Positions 34,178-44,984 of a DNA stretch of 64,000 nucleotides are shown piece after piece. The notes beneath the pieces are model-generated. The model ran no database searches. It worked only from the letters and a program-made list of their open reading frames with translations, and was not told the DNA's origin. The stretch's first letter is position 1; each line of letters begins with the position of its first letter. The position numbers and the translations under genes are program-made. The stretch comes from JAQBQH01 sp035607415 (lineage in GTDB: Bacteria > Myxococcota_A > Polyangia > Palsa-1104): NCBI GenBank assembly GCA_035607415.1, contig DATNAQ010000027.1, forward strand, positions 186,001-250,000, in the 5' to 3' direction.

Positions 34178-34408
34178 ATGTATCGCGCCATCCTCACCGC
34201 GCTCGCTCTCGCCACCGCGACCGGCTGCGCCAGCCAGCTGCAACAGAGCGCGGCCCATCATCAGGCCAGGGCCGCCGCGCTCGAAGCCGCCGGCGACGGC
34301 GACGGCGCCCTGCGCGAGCGTGAAGAGGCCGATCGCGCGCGCGAGCAGGTCGCCCCGCTCGTGACGCCGAACGATCACGATCCGCTGCCGCCGCTCACCG
34401 CCTTCTGA
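34178..34408 (+). CDS. Small lipoprotein
   Basis: A 76-residue lipoprotein with a lipobox ATGCAS near residue 17. The mature part is a short charged helix (QQSAAHHQARAAALEAAGDG) with no recognisable domain, ending in a Pro-rich tail. The ATG at 34178 follows AGGA. Its 5' end is divergent from the beta-barrel gene. Confidence 0.65.
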   Translation: MYRAILTALALATATGCASQLQQSAAHHQARAAALEAAGDGDGALREREEADRAREQVAPLVTPNDHDPLPPLTAF

Positions 34409-34426
34409 CGCTCACACCGCCTGCGC

Positions 34427-35305
34427 TCACGCCGACGGCGCCAGCACCTGCGCGTCGGCGCGATGCGGCCGTCCCAGGATCTCGCACAGCGCCAGGTTGC
34501 ACACGAACGTGAAGGCCCAGATGCCGAACACCGGCAGCTCGATCGGCAGGCTCGAGTACGCCAGCGACGCCAGCGTCAGCCCGAGCGCGAGATCGTGGCT
34601 GTTGGCCGCGAGCATCAAGGTCCGTCGCGCCGCCGGCTCGCGCCCGCCGAACAGATAGCCGAGCCCCATCGCCAGCGCGGTGAAGACGACCGCGCCCACC
34701 CACGCCGGCTCGCCGAGGAAGCGCAAGAGTGCCAGCTTGCCGCTACCGATGAGCACGACGAGGAACACCACGACGATGACCCCGCGCACGAGGTCGAGCG
34801 GATGGCCGAGCCGCCCCGCCCATGCCGGCCGGTGGCGCCGCACCGTCCGTCCGAGGACGTAGGGCAGGATCTGCAGCCCGAGCAGCGCGGCGATGATGTC
34901 GAGCTCGTGCAGCTCGACGCGATGCACCTCGCCGAGCAGCGCCAGCGCTGGCGGCGCGGTGAACGCGGTGAGCTTGGCCAGCCAGATCGAGATCTCTGCC
35001 GACAACCCGACCTCGCCGTGCGCCCGCCGCACCATGTTGGGCAACAGGCGCCCGCCCGGCGCCACCGCGAGCACCAGCAGCGCCTTGGCCGCGTTGCCGT
35101 GCGCGCCGAGGAGCTCGAGGATCCCCCACGCCACCGCCGGCAGCACCACGAGCTGCAACACCAGCGCGCGCACCAGCAGCCGGCGCTCGTGACGACGTCC
35201 CCGCTTGTCGGCCTTCGGCTTGGCGCCGACGAGCATGCCGATCGAGAACATCATGAGCACGAGGTACGCGCAGACCAGGAGGCGCACCGTCAGCGAGATC
35301 GCCAT
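34427..35305 (-). CDS. Bile acid:sodium symporter-like (BASS) transporter
   Basis: A 292-residue inner-membrane protein with about eight to ten hydrophobic helices. The APGGRLLPNMV motif near residue 82 and the late ANSHDLALGLTLASLAY helix match the SBF/BASS family, which couples Na+ to the uptake of bile acids, pantoate or other organic acids. The length is normal for the family. The substrate cannot be predicted. It lies 25 bp from the stop of an esterase gene on the same strand. Confidence 0.7.
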   Translation of the reverse strand: MAISLTVRLLVCAYLVLMMFSIGMLVGAKPKADKRGRRHERRLLVRALVLQLVVLPAVAWGILELLGAHGNAAKALLVLAVAPGGRLLPNMVRRAHGEVGLSAEISIWLAKLTAFTAPPALALLGEVHRVELHELDIIAALLGLQILPYVLGRTVRRHRPAWAGRLGHPLDLVRGVIVVVFLVVLIGSGKLALLRFLGEPAWVGAVVFTALAMGLGYLFGGREPAARRTLMLAANSHDLALGLTLASLAYSSLPIELPVFGIWAFTFVCNLALCEILGRPHRADAQVLAPSA

Positions 35306-35330
35306 GGGCCGCAAGGTAGGCCGCGACCGA

Positions 35331-36272
35331 TCAAGCGCGCTCGGGTGCCCACACCGCCTCGGCGTCCGCCTCGTCGGCGAGCGCGCTCTCGGCGGCCGCG
35401 GCGCGCGCGTGCAGCCGCACGAACGTGGCGATCTCGTCGAGCGCGCGGCGCGCCTCGGGCATCGACACGAACATCTGGAACACGTGCCACAGCTCCGGCC
35501 ACACCGCGAGCGTGACGTCGACGCCGGCGGCGCGCGCGGCCTCGGCCAGGCGCGCCGAGTCGTCGAAGAGCAGCTCGTCGGTACCGACGTGCACGAGCAG
35601 CGGCGGCAGCCCGCGCAGATCGGCGAACAGCGGCGAAGCGGCGCGCGCGTCGGCGCCACCGAGATACAGCCTCGCCACGAGGTGACAGAACCGCGGCGCG
35701 AGCAGCACCTCGGCGTCCGCGCGCGTGCGCATCGACGCGCCCGACACCGTCAGATCGGTCACCGGCGACATCAGCGCCGCCGCCGCCGGCAACGGATCGC
35801 CCGCGTCGCGCAGCGCCACCAGCGTCGCCAGCGCGAGCGCGCCGCCCGCCGAGTCGCCGGCGATGACGATGTCCTCGGGCGCGATGCCGCGTGACACGAG
35901 CGCGCGATAGCCGGCGACACAATCGTCGAGCGCGGCGGGATGGGGATGCTCGGGCGCGAGCCGATAGTCGGGCACGAGCGTGCGCGTGCCGGCCTGACGC
36001 GCGAGCCAGCCGACCATGCGCCGGTAGAGCGGCGGATCGCCCATCACGAAACCACCGCCGTGGAGGTAATACAGGATCGTATCGCCAGCGTCGGCAGGGA
36101 GCAGCCACTCGGCGGCCACGCCGCCCATCCGCGTCGGCACCACGCGCACGCCGAACGGCGCCGGCTGGGCGATGGCGCGGCGCCGCCAGGAGGCGACGTC
36201 GCCGCGCGCGATGAGCGGCCGCAGCAGCGAGCGCAACACCCAGCGTTCGGCGCGAGCCCATGCGCTCAGCAT
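35331..36272 (-). CDS. HSL-family alpha/beta-hydrolase (esterase/lipase)
   Basis: A 313-residue esterase of the hormone-sensitive lipase family: the oxyanion-hole motif HGGGFVMGD near residue 70, the nucleophile elbow GDSAGG near 145, a DELLFDDS segment supplying the acidic residue near 238, and the catalytic His in WHVFQ near 268. No signal peptide is seen. The ATG at 36272 is used. It is divergent from the MMPL gene and close to the transporter gene downstream, but a shared pathway is not evident. Confidence 0.9.
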   Translation of the reverse strand: MLSAWARAERWVLRSLLRPLIARGDVASWRRRAIAQPAPFGVRVVPTRMGGVAAEWLLPADAGDTILYYLHGGGFVMGDPPLYRRMVGWLARQAGTRTLVPDYRLAPEHPHPAALDDCVAGYRALVSRGIAPEDIVIAGDSAGGALALATLVALRDAGDPLPAAAALMSPVTDLTVSGASMRTRADAEVLLAPRFCHLVARLYLGGADARAASPLFADLRGLPPLLVHVGTDELLFDDSARLAEAARAAGVDVTLAVWPELWHVFQMFVSMPEARRALDEIATFVRLHARAAAAESALADEADAEAVWAPERA

Positions 36273-36371
36273 GGCTCGAGCTTGCGGGCGCGCGGCGCGC
36301 CGGTCCTGAACGCAGTTTCGCGTCCGCCCGCCCCCTCCGCCAGCGACGCTCCGCGCCCTAGCATCATCGTC

Positions 36372-38624
36372 ATGCTCGATCGCCTCGCACGCGAGGTCGC
36401 ACGCCGGCGCCGCGCCGTGGTCGCCGGCGGCGTCGTCGTGGCGCTGGCGGCGCTCCTCGCCGCGCACGGAATGTCGAAGCGGCTCGGCTACGCCGTCTTC
36501 TTCGATCCGCGCGCCGAATCGACGCGCGCCACCGAGGCGGCGCGCACGCTCTTCGGCGACACCGATGCCGACATCGTCGCGCTCTATCGCCTGCCGCCGG
36601 AGCTGACGCGCGCGCGCGGCGGCATCACGCCCGAGGCGCGCTCGGCGCTCGCGGCCGCCATGGCGCGCGCCGCCGGCGATCCGTCGACGGCGCAGGTGCT
36701 CGGCGCGCCCAGCCTCGGCGGCGATCGCTTCGTCTCGCGCGACGGGCGCAGCACCTTCGTCGTCGTCAGCCTGCACGGCTCGCCGCAGGACAAGCTGGCC
36801 GCGCTCGCGCGCATCGCGCCGGGCCTGACGCTCGCTCCGGCGCGCGGCCCGACGATCGCGCCGCGCCTCGGCGGCCTGGTCCCCGCCGGGCGCGCGCTCA
36901 CCGGCGTCGCCGAACGCTCGCTCGCGCGCGGCGAGCGCATCGCCCTGCCGGCGACGGGCATCCTGCTCGTCGTCATCTTCGGCAGCGTCGTGGCCGCGCT
37001 CTTGCCCGTCGTCATCGGCGGGCTGGCGATCCTCTACGGCCTGGGCCTGCTCGGCCTCGCCTCGCGCATCGTCACCATCGACGCCTTCGCCATCAACGTC
37101 GTCACCATCCTCGGCCTCGGCGTTGCCATCGACTACGCGCTCTTCATCATCAGCCGTTATCGCGAGGAGATCGCGCGCCGCGGCCCCGGCGACGACGCGC
37201 GCGAAGCGGCGCTGCGCTGCGCCGTCGGCACCGCCGGACGCTCGGTGCTCTTCTCCGGGCTCACCGTCGCCGCCAGCTTGTCGGGCCTGCTCGTCTACGG
37301 CCAGCCGTTCTTGCGCTCGGTCGGCCTCGGCGGCATCGCCGTGGTGCTGCTCTCGACGACGCTGGCGCTGGTCATGCTGCCGGCGATGCTCGCGATCCTC
37401 GGCCCGCGCTTCGAGCGCGGCCGCCTGCCGCGACTCGGCCGCCGCGCGCAGAGCGACGCGCACTGGCGCCGGCTCGCGCACGCGGTCATGCGGTGGCGCG
37501 TCGCCGTCACCGTCGTCGTCACCGTCGGGCTCGTGATCCTGGCGCTGCCCTTCGGCCGCCTGCATCCGGCGCGCTCCGACGTGCGCGCGCTGCCGCCCGA
37601 CGTCGAGGCGCGCCAGGTCGTCGAAGATCTCGGCCGCGACTTCCCCGCCATCTCGCTCACGCCGATGGCCGTGCTCGTCAGCATGAACGGCACGCTCGTC
37701 GACGAAGATCGCCTCGCCGAGCTCTTCGACTACACGCGCCGCCTCGCCAAGCTGCCCGCCGTCGATCGCGTCGAGAGCGTGCTCTCCTACGCCGGCGCCA
37801 AGACGCGCGACCAGGCCGCCGCGCTCGAGCCCGCGCTCACCACCGTGCTCGAGCATCCATCGAGCGAGAAGGCGCACGCGCTCGCCACCATCTTGCGCGG
37901 CCGCCACACCATCGTGCGCGTCATCAGCGCCGCCAACCCCGACTCGCCCGCGGGCCAGAAGCTCGTCGACGACGTCCGCACCCTGCCGCCGCCGCCGGGC
38001 GCCACCGCGCGCGTCTTCGGTCAGGCCGCCGCCGAGCGTGACTTCGCCGCCGGCCTCGAGGCGCGCGCGCCGGCGATGCTGGTCATCGTCGTCGCCGCGA
38101 TGCTCGCGCTGCTCTATCGCGCCTTCCGCTCGATCGTGCTGCCGATCAAAGCGGTGCTCGTGACCACGCTGTCGCTCACCGCGTCGTTCGGCGCCATCGT
38201 CTTCGTCTTCCAGGAGGGGCGCCTCGAGCACCTCTTGCGCTTCCACGCGCTCGGCACCATCGACGCCGCGCTGCCCGTCGTCATGTTCGCCATCGTCTTC
38301 GGCCTGTCGATGGACTACGAGGTCCTCATCATCAGCCGCATCCGCGAAGCCTGGCTGCGCACGCACGACACCCGCGGCGCCATCGTCGACGGCCTGGCGC
38401 GCACCGGCCGCCTCGTCACCGGCGCCGCCGCCATCATGATCGTCGTCTTCTCCGCCTTCGCCGCGGCGCCGGTCGTGTTCATCAAGGCGCTCGGCCTCGG
38501 CATGGCGCTCGCCGTCGCGCTCGACGCCACCGTCGTTCGCCTGCTGCTCGTGCCCGCGGCCATGGCGCTCCTCGGCCGCTTGAGCTGGATTGGTTGGCGC
38601 GATTGGCCTACAACCGGGGCATGA
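36372..38624 (+). CDS. MMPL/RND-family transporter
   Basis: A 750-residue inner-membrane transporter with two similar halves. Each has a long periplasmic loop followed by a bundle of five or six helices; the diagnostic GVAIDYALFIISRYREE (first half) and GLSMDYEVLIISRIREAW (second half) carry the proton-relay Asp and the Tyr of MMPL proteins. Such pumps move lipids or hydrophobic compounds to the envelope. The ATG at 36372 is the first in frame after the divergent esterase promoter region. The stop overlaps the next start (ATGA, 38621-38624). Confidence 0.9.
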   Translation: MLDRLAREVARRRRAVVAGGVVVALAALLAAHGMSKRLGYAVFFDPRAESTRATEAARTLFGDTDADIVALYRLPPELTRARGGITPEARSALAAAMARAAGDPSTAQVLGAPSLGGDRFVSRDGRSTFVVVSLHGSPQDKLAALARIAPGLTLAPARGPTIAPRLGGLVPAGRALTGVAERSLARGERIALPATGILLVVIFGSVVAALLPVVIGGLAILYGLGLLGLASRIVTIDAFAINVVTILGLGVAIDYALFIISRYREEIARRGPGDDAREAALRCAVGTAGRSVLFSGLTVAASLSGLLVYGQPFLRSVGLGGIAVVLLSTTLALVMLPAMLAILGPRFERGRLPRLGRRAQSDAHWRRLAHAVMRWRVAVTVVVTVGLVILALPFGRLHPARSDVRALPPDVEARQVVEDLGRDFPAISLTPMAVLVSMNGTLVDEDRLAELFDYTRRLAKLPAVDRVESVLSYAGAKTRDQAAALEPALTTVLEHPSSEKAHALATILRGRHTIVRVISAANPDSPAGQKLVDDVRTLPPPPGATARVFGQAAAERDFAAGLEARAPAMLVIVVAAMLALLYRAFRSIVLPIKAVLVTTLSLTASFGAIVFVFQEGRLEHLLRFHALGTIDAALPVVMFAIVFGLSMDYEVLIISRIREAWLRTHDTRGAIVDGLARTGRLVTGAAAIMIVVFSAFAAAPVVFIKALGLGMALAVALDATVVRLLLVPAAMALLGRLSWIGWRDWPTTGA

Positions 38625-39292
38625 CACCCACGCGTAGACAGCTCCTCGCCGGCGGGGCCGCGCTCCTCGTGGCCGGCGCCGCGTCGGCAGCAGACAAGAA
38701 GGACAAGGACGAGGACGAGGTCTCCCCGACCGAAGATCTCATGCGCGAGCACGGCGTCCTCCGTCGCGTGCTCCTCATCTACGGCGAGGTCTTGCGCCGC
38801 TTCGACGCGAGCAAGGACGTACCGCCCGACGCCCTCGCCCACTCGGCGCTCATCATCCGCGCCTTCATCGAGGACTATCACGAGAAGGACGAAGAGGAGT
38901 TCATCTTCCCGCGCTTCGAGAAGGCCCACAAGCTGACCGACCTCGTCGCCACGCTGCGCGCGCAACATCAAGCCGGCCGCAAGCTCACCGCCGAGGTGCA
39001 ACGGCTCGCCACCGCCGCAGGCCTGAAGAGCGACGCCGGCCGCAAGCCGATCGCCGAGGCGCTGCGCAAGTTCATCCGCATGTACCAGCCGCACGCCGCG
39101 CGCGAGGACACCGTGCTCTTCCCCGCCTTTCGCGCGCTCGTCGGTGAGCGCGAGCTGGCGCGGCTGCAGGACGTGTTCGAGGATCGCGAGAAGGCGCTGC
39201 CGCACGGCGGCTTCGAGAAGATGGTCGACGAGGTCGCCCGCATCGAGCAGTCCCTCGGCATCGGGGACCTCGCGACGTTTACGCCTACCTGA
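38621..39292 (+). CDS. Tat-exported hemerythrin-like (HHE) protein
   Basis: A 223-residue protein with a twin-arginine signal (TRRQLLAGGAALLVAGAASA, residues about 4-23) and a four-helix hemerythrin-like domain. His in MREHGVL, His-Glu residues in DYHEKDEEEFIFPRF, QHQAGRK and QPHAAREDTVLFPAF supply the diiron ligands. Such proteins bind O2 or protect iron-sulphur centres. Export through the Tat pathway implies that it folds, probably with its iron, before crossing the membrane. It is translationally coupled to the MMPL pump, an unusual pairing. Confidence 0.85.
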   Translation: MTPTRRQLLAGGAALLVAGAASAADKKDKDEDEVSPTEDLMREHGVLRRVLLIYGEVLRRFDASKDVPPDALAHSALIIRAFIEDYHEKDEEEFIFPRFEKAHKLTDLVATLRAQHQAGRKLTAEVQRLATAAGLKSDAGRKPIAEALRKFIRMYQPHAAREDTVLFPAFRALVGERELARLQDVFEDREKALPHGGFEKMVDEVARIEQSLGIGDLATFTPT

Positions 39293-39478
39293 GCGTACGC
39301 CCGTGAGCGCAATTTTCTGCACACGCGTGGGCGCCATCCCCCACACCGCGCGAGGATCCGGCTGAAGACACGGCGACGGTCGCTACCGACATCGGCGCCA
39401 CGCCGGCCATGCGGCGATATGTCGCATGGTCGTCGATAGTCGAGCTGAAGTATTCTCACGAACGCAGGAACCGAGAAC

Positions 39479-39955
39479 GTGCCATCCGATTCGTACCTCA
39501 GGCTGCTCCCCGCGTCGGTCGCCGACGCGATCCTCGCCAGCACCTCGACGGCGCGCCGCAACTTCGCGGTCGCGTGCGCCAACCTCTCGGTCGAGCATTG
39601 CGCGCGCGCCGTGCTCGGTCTCGACGACGGCGGCGACATGACGCTCACGCAGCTGCGCGATCACGCGCTCGCCGCCACCGACCCGCGCGAGGTCGCCGCC
39701 ATCGATCGCCAGCTCGGGCGGCGCGAGGAGCACCTCTACGCGCAGCTCTGCAGCCTGCGCACCGACGACAGCGACGCGCCCTACAACGAGTACGTGCGCC
39801 TCGCGACGCAACGGCACGCGGTGCGCGCCTTGCGCGCCGCCCTCGCCACCGACGGCATCGCCGCCGCCGCCAGCGCCGCCTTCGAGACCCTCTCGGTCAC
39901 GCGCAACGAAGCCGACATCGAAGCGATCGCGCAGCGCACGCTGCCGAGCACCTGA
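39479..39955 (+). CDS. Hypothetical helical protein
   Basis: A 158-residue soluble protein beginning at GTG 39479. It is predicted all-helical with no Cys cluster or membrane helix, and I do not recognise a family. The AT-richer 186-bp gap upstream contains an imperfect inverted repeat at 39407-39429 (CCATGCG at the left end, CGCATGG at the right end) and a TATTCT at 39451-39456, which together could be a regulated promoter. The gene ends 3 bp before the convergent small gene. Confidence 0.55.
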   Translation: MPSDSYLRLLPASVADAILASTSTARRNFAVACANLSVEHCARAVLGLDDGGDMTLTQLRDHALAATDPREVAAIDRQLGRREEHLYAQLCSLRTDDSDAPYNEYVRLATQRHAVRALRAALATDGIAAAASAAFETLSVTRNEADIEAIAQRTLPST

Positions 39956-39958
39956 TCG

Positions 39959-40219
39959 CTAGCGCGAGCGCGCCGTCCCCGACAGTCCGGACGAGGCGTC
40001 GAGCATGACCTCGGCCCGCGTGATCGCGCGACGAGCCTCGGCTCGCTCGATCACGTCCATCATGAGCAGCCGCTCGATCTCGCTGCGCGTCTCGTCGAGC
40101 GCCTGGGCGAGCAGCCAGCGCCGCTCGAGCGCGCCGAAGATCGCTTCGCGCAGCTCGACGGCGAGCTCCTCCAGCCTCTGCCGGTCCGGCAGATCGATCG
40201 ACACAGCCATCCCGAGCAC
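39959..40219 (-). CDS. Small helical hypothetical protein
   Basis: An 86-residue protein, mostly one long charged helix pair (RLEELAVELREAIFGALERR and ETRSEIERLLMMDVIERAEA). No family is recognised. GTG 40219 and ATG 40210 are possible starts; both lack a strong ribosome site. It may form a coiled-coil dimer. Confidence 0.5.
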   Translation of the reverse strand: MLGMAVSIDLPDRQRLEELAVELREAIFGALERRWLLAQALDETRSEIERLLMMDVIERAEARRAITRAEVMLDASSGLSGTARSR

Positions 40220-40269
40220 TCACCCCTGAAGACGGCACTAGGCACCCTGCGGCCCGGTGCAAGTCCTCG

Positions 40270-40620
40270 CTAATGGTGGCGCTTGTGCTTGCGGCGCGCC
40301 TTCTTCGGCACGTGCGCCGGCGCCGCCGCGTCGATCTTCGCCGCCGCCGCCACCTTCACCGTCAGCCGCCCGTTCTCCGCCTGCAGCTCGCCGACGCGCG
40401 TCTCGAGCGCGCGCTTGGCGTTGTCGACGTCGGTCAGCTCGGCGCGCGCCTTGGCCTCCGACTTCGCCGCCGCCTCGGCGCGCCGCGTGGCGGCGTCGAG
40501 CTTCTGCTCCTCGACGAGCCCGAGGCCGATCGCGGCGACGAGCGTGAGCGCGAAGAGGATCCACGCGAGCATCGAGGGCTGCTTCGAAGGCGTGATGATC
40601 TGCTCTGCCTGGTACTCCAT
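40270..40620 (-). CDS. Single-pass membrane protein with coiled coil
   Basis: A 116-residue protein starting after AGGAG. Residues about 17-36 form a membrane helix (MLAWILFALTLVAAIGLGLV), followed by an Ala/Glu/Lys coiled coil (40-95) and a very basic tail ending KKARRKHKRHH. The basic tail could bind nucleic acid, lipid headgroups or an acidic polymer. The function is unknown. The 173 bp between it and the kinase gene hold nothing I can identify. Confidence 0.6.
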   Translation of the reverse strand: MEYQAEQIITPSKQPSMLAWILFALTLVAAIGLGLVEEQKLDAATRRAEAAAKSEAKARAELTDVDNAKRALETRVGELQAENGRLTVKVAAAAKIDAAAPAHVPKKARRKHKRHH

Positions 40621-40793
40621 GGGCTCCTCGCGAGTTGTCCTTCGCGATGCCCTGGTGCAAGCCGCGTGTCAGCCGTGCGCACGACGCGACGCGGGGTTGC
40701 GCGCCGCGGGCGCGCCTTCGCTGTCAACGCCGCTTGACCGTCGTGGTCCCGATACCCCAGCTGCGCGCGCCGCGACGGCCGCGCTGCGCCCGG

Positions 40794-43412
<2,619 letters not shown>

Positions 43413-43520
43413 GCTTCTATAAACGGTTATCGGCGAAGGTAGGGAAAAGTTGCGCCTGCCGTCGGTGACGGGTGTACGGAGGAAGCGGGCGTGGATAGGA
43501 TCCCGCCAGGGGAGGGAGCC

Positions 43521-44318
43521 ATGACGACACAGACGCAGGGCACGGCCGAGGTGAACGGCCGCTTGTGGGGCGCCAAGGCGCGCGCGTGGGCCGACATCCA
43601 GGAGGCCAGCGCACGGCCGCTCTATCTCGACGTGCTGGCGCTCCACGCCGTCGGCGCCGGCACCGCGTACCTCGATGTCGGCTGCGGGGCGGGCCTGGCG
43701 CTGCAGCTGGCCGCGGAGCGCGGCGCGAACGTGACCGGTCTCGATGCATCGGCGGCGCTGTTGGACATCGCGCGCGAGCGCGTCCCGGCGGCCGAGCTCC
43801 ACGTCGGCGAGCTCGAGAGCCTGCCCTTCGCCGACGATCGCTTCGACGTGGTCACCGGCTTCAACTCGTTCCAGTACGCGGCACAGCCGCTCGGGGCGCT
43901 CGCGCAGGCCAGGCGCGTCGCCAAGCCGGGCGGGCGCGTCATCATCGCGACCTGGTCACCCCCCGACCGCACGCAGGCGGCCGCGGTGCTGGGCGCGCTC
44001 AAGCCGCTGCTTCCGCCGCCTCCGCCGGGCGCGCCCGGCCCCTTCGCGCTGTCGGACGAGGCGGTGTTGCGCAAGCTGGCGAGCGATGCCGAGCTCACCC
44101 CCGGCGAGGTGCGCGACGTCGACTGTCCGTTCGTCTATCCCGACGTCGAGACCGGCGTCCGCGGGCTCGGGTCGGCGGGCGTCGCCGAGCGCGCGGCGCG
44201 CCACTCGGGAGCCGACGCCGTCGATGCGGCGCATCGCGCGGTCCTCGAGAAGTTCCGCCGCGCCGACGGCAGCGTCTTCATCGCCAACGCGTTCCGCTAT
44301 CTGGTAGCGACCCGGTAG
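43521..44318 (+). CDS. SAM-dependent class I methyltransferase
   Basis: A 265-residue enzyme with the class I methyltransferase signatures: motif I YLDVGCGAGLAL near residue 50, the acidic residue after strand 2 in VTGLDAS, motif DVVTGFNSFQY for strand 4, and VAKPGGRVIIATW for the post-motif strand. The start at 43521 follows GGAGGGAGCC, and a longer upstream frame is ignored because it lacks a ribosome site. The closest resemblance is to the UbiE/MenG or small-molecule methyltransferase type; the substrate is unknown. Confidence 0.88.
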   Translation: MTTQTQGTAEVNGRLWGAKARAWADIQEASARPLYLDVLALHAVGAGTAYLDVGCGAGLALQLAAERGANVTGLDASAALLDIARERVPAAELHVGELESLPFADDRFDVVTGFNSFQYAAQPLGALAQARRVAKPGGRVIIATWSPPDRTQAAAVLGALKPLLPPPPPGAPGPFALSDEAVLRKLASDAELTPGEVRDVDCPFVYPDVETGVRGLGSAGVAERAARHSGADAVDAAHRAVLEKFRRADGSVFIANAFRYLVATR

Positions 44319-44330
44319 CGAACCGCCGAA

Positions 44331-44966
44331 TCAAGATCGCCGGCGCCGCTTGCCGCCGAGGAGCTTCACGATCTGCTCCTGCTGCGCCTTGGCCTCCGCC
44401 GAGCCGCTGCCTCCGCGTCCCGTCGCCACTTGCGCCAGCCGCGCCGCCGTCGACCCCTTGTCCGTCTTGCGCCGCGGATCGGCCCCGCCCGCGAGCAGCG
44501 CCTCCACCGCCGCCGCGCAGCGCGTCCGCACCGCGCGATGCAGCGGCGTCACCCCCGTCGAGTCGCCCGCGTTCGGATCCGCGCCCGCCGCGATCAAGCG
44601 CGCGATCGTCGCCGCCTGCGCCTTCGGATCCCACCCCCTGGCCCCCGGCACCCCGTCGGCCGCGTAGTGCAGCGGCTCCTGCCCGCGCCGGTTGCGCGCG
44701 CGCACGTCCGCTCCCGCCGTCAACAAGACGCGCGCGATCGCGTGCCGGTACGTCGCCGCCGCCACGTGCAGCGCGGTATCGCCGCCGTACACGTAATGCT
44801 GCACGTCGGCGAGGAACCACGGCCGCGCCGAGCGCCGCGTCGCGCCCTCTTCGATGCTCGCGCCCGCCATCAGCGGCGAGCCGGCCAACGCCTTCTTCAC
44901 CGCCGCCGCATCCCCGTCGGCAATCTGCCGCATCAACCCCATGAGCGCCGCATCGAGAGGCTTCAT
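44331..44966 (-). CDS. Ankyrin-repeat protein
   Basis: A 211-residue protein with about four ankyrin repeats between residues 55 and 175, recognisable from GGDTALHVAAATYRHAIARV, GQEPLHYAADG and GVTPLHRAVRTRCAAAVEAL with the intervening GADPN-type hairpins. The C-terminus is basic (GGKRRRRS). There is no signal peptide. Ankyrin repeats bind other proteins; the partner is not known. It follows the SDR-START gene on the same strand by 18 bp. Confidence 0.85.
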   Translation of the reverse strand: MKPLDAALMGLMRQIADGDAAAVKKALAGSPLMAGASIEEGATRRSARPWFLADVQHYVYGGDTALHVAAATYRHAIARVLLTAGADVRARNRRGQEPLHYAADGVPGARGWDPKAQAATIARLIAAGADPNAGDSTGVTPLHRAVRTRCAAAVEALLAGGADPRRKTDKGSTAARLAQVATGRGGSGSAEAKAQQEQIVKLLGGKRRRRS

Positions 44967-44984
44967 CGCGGCGCGAGCATAACG

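Noticed and set aside
35331..38627. Very long minus-strand frame over the MMPL gene
   Set aside because: Only the last 313 codons (from ATG 36272) encode an esterase; the rest is antisense of the transporter.
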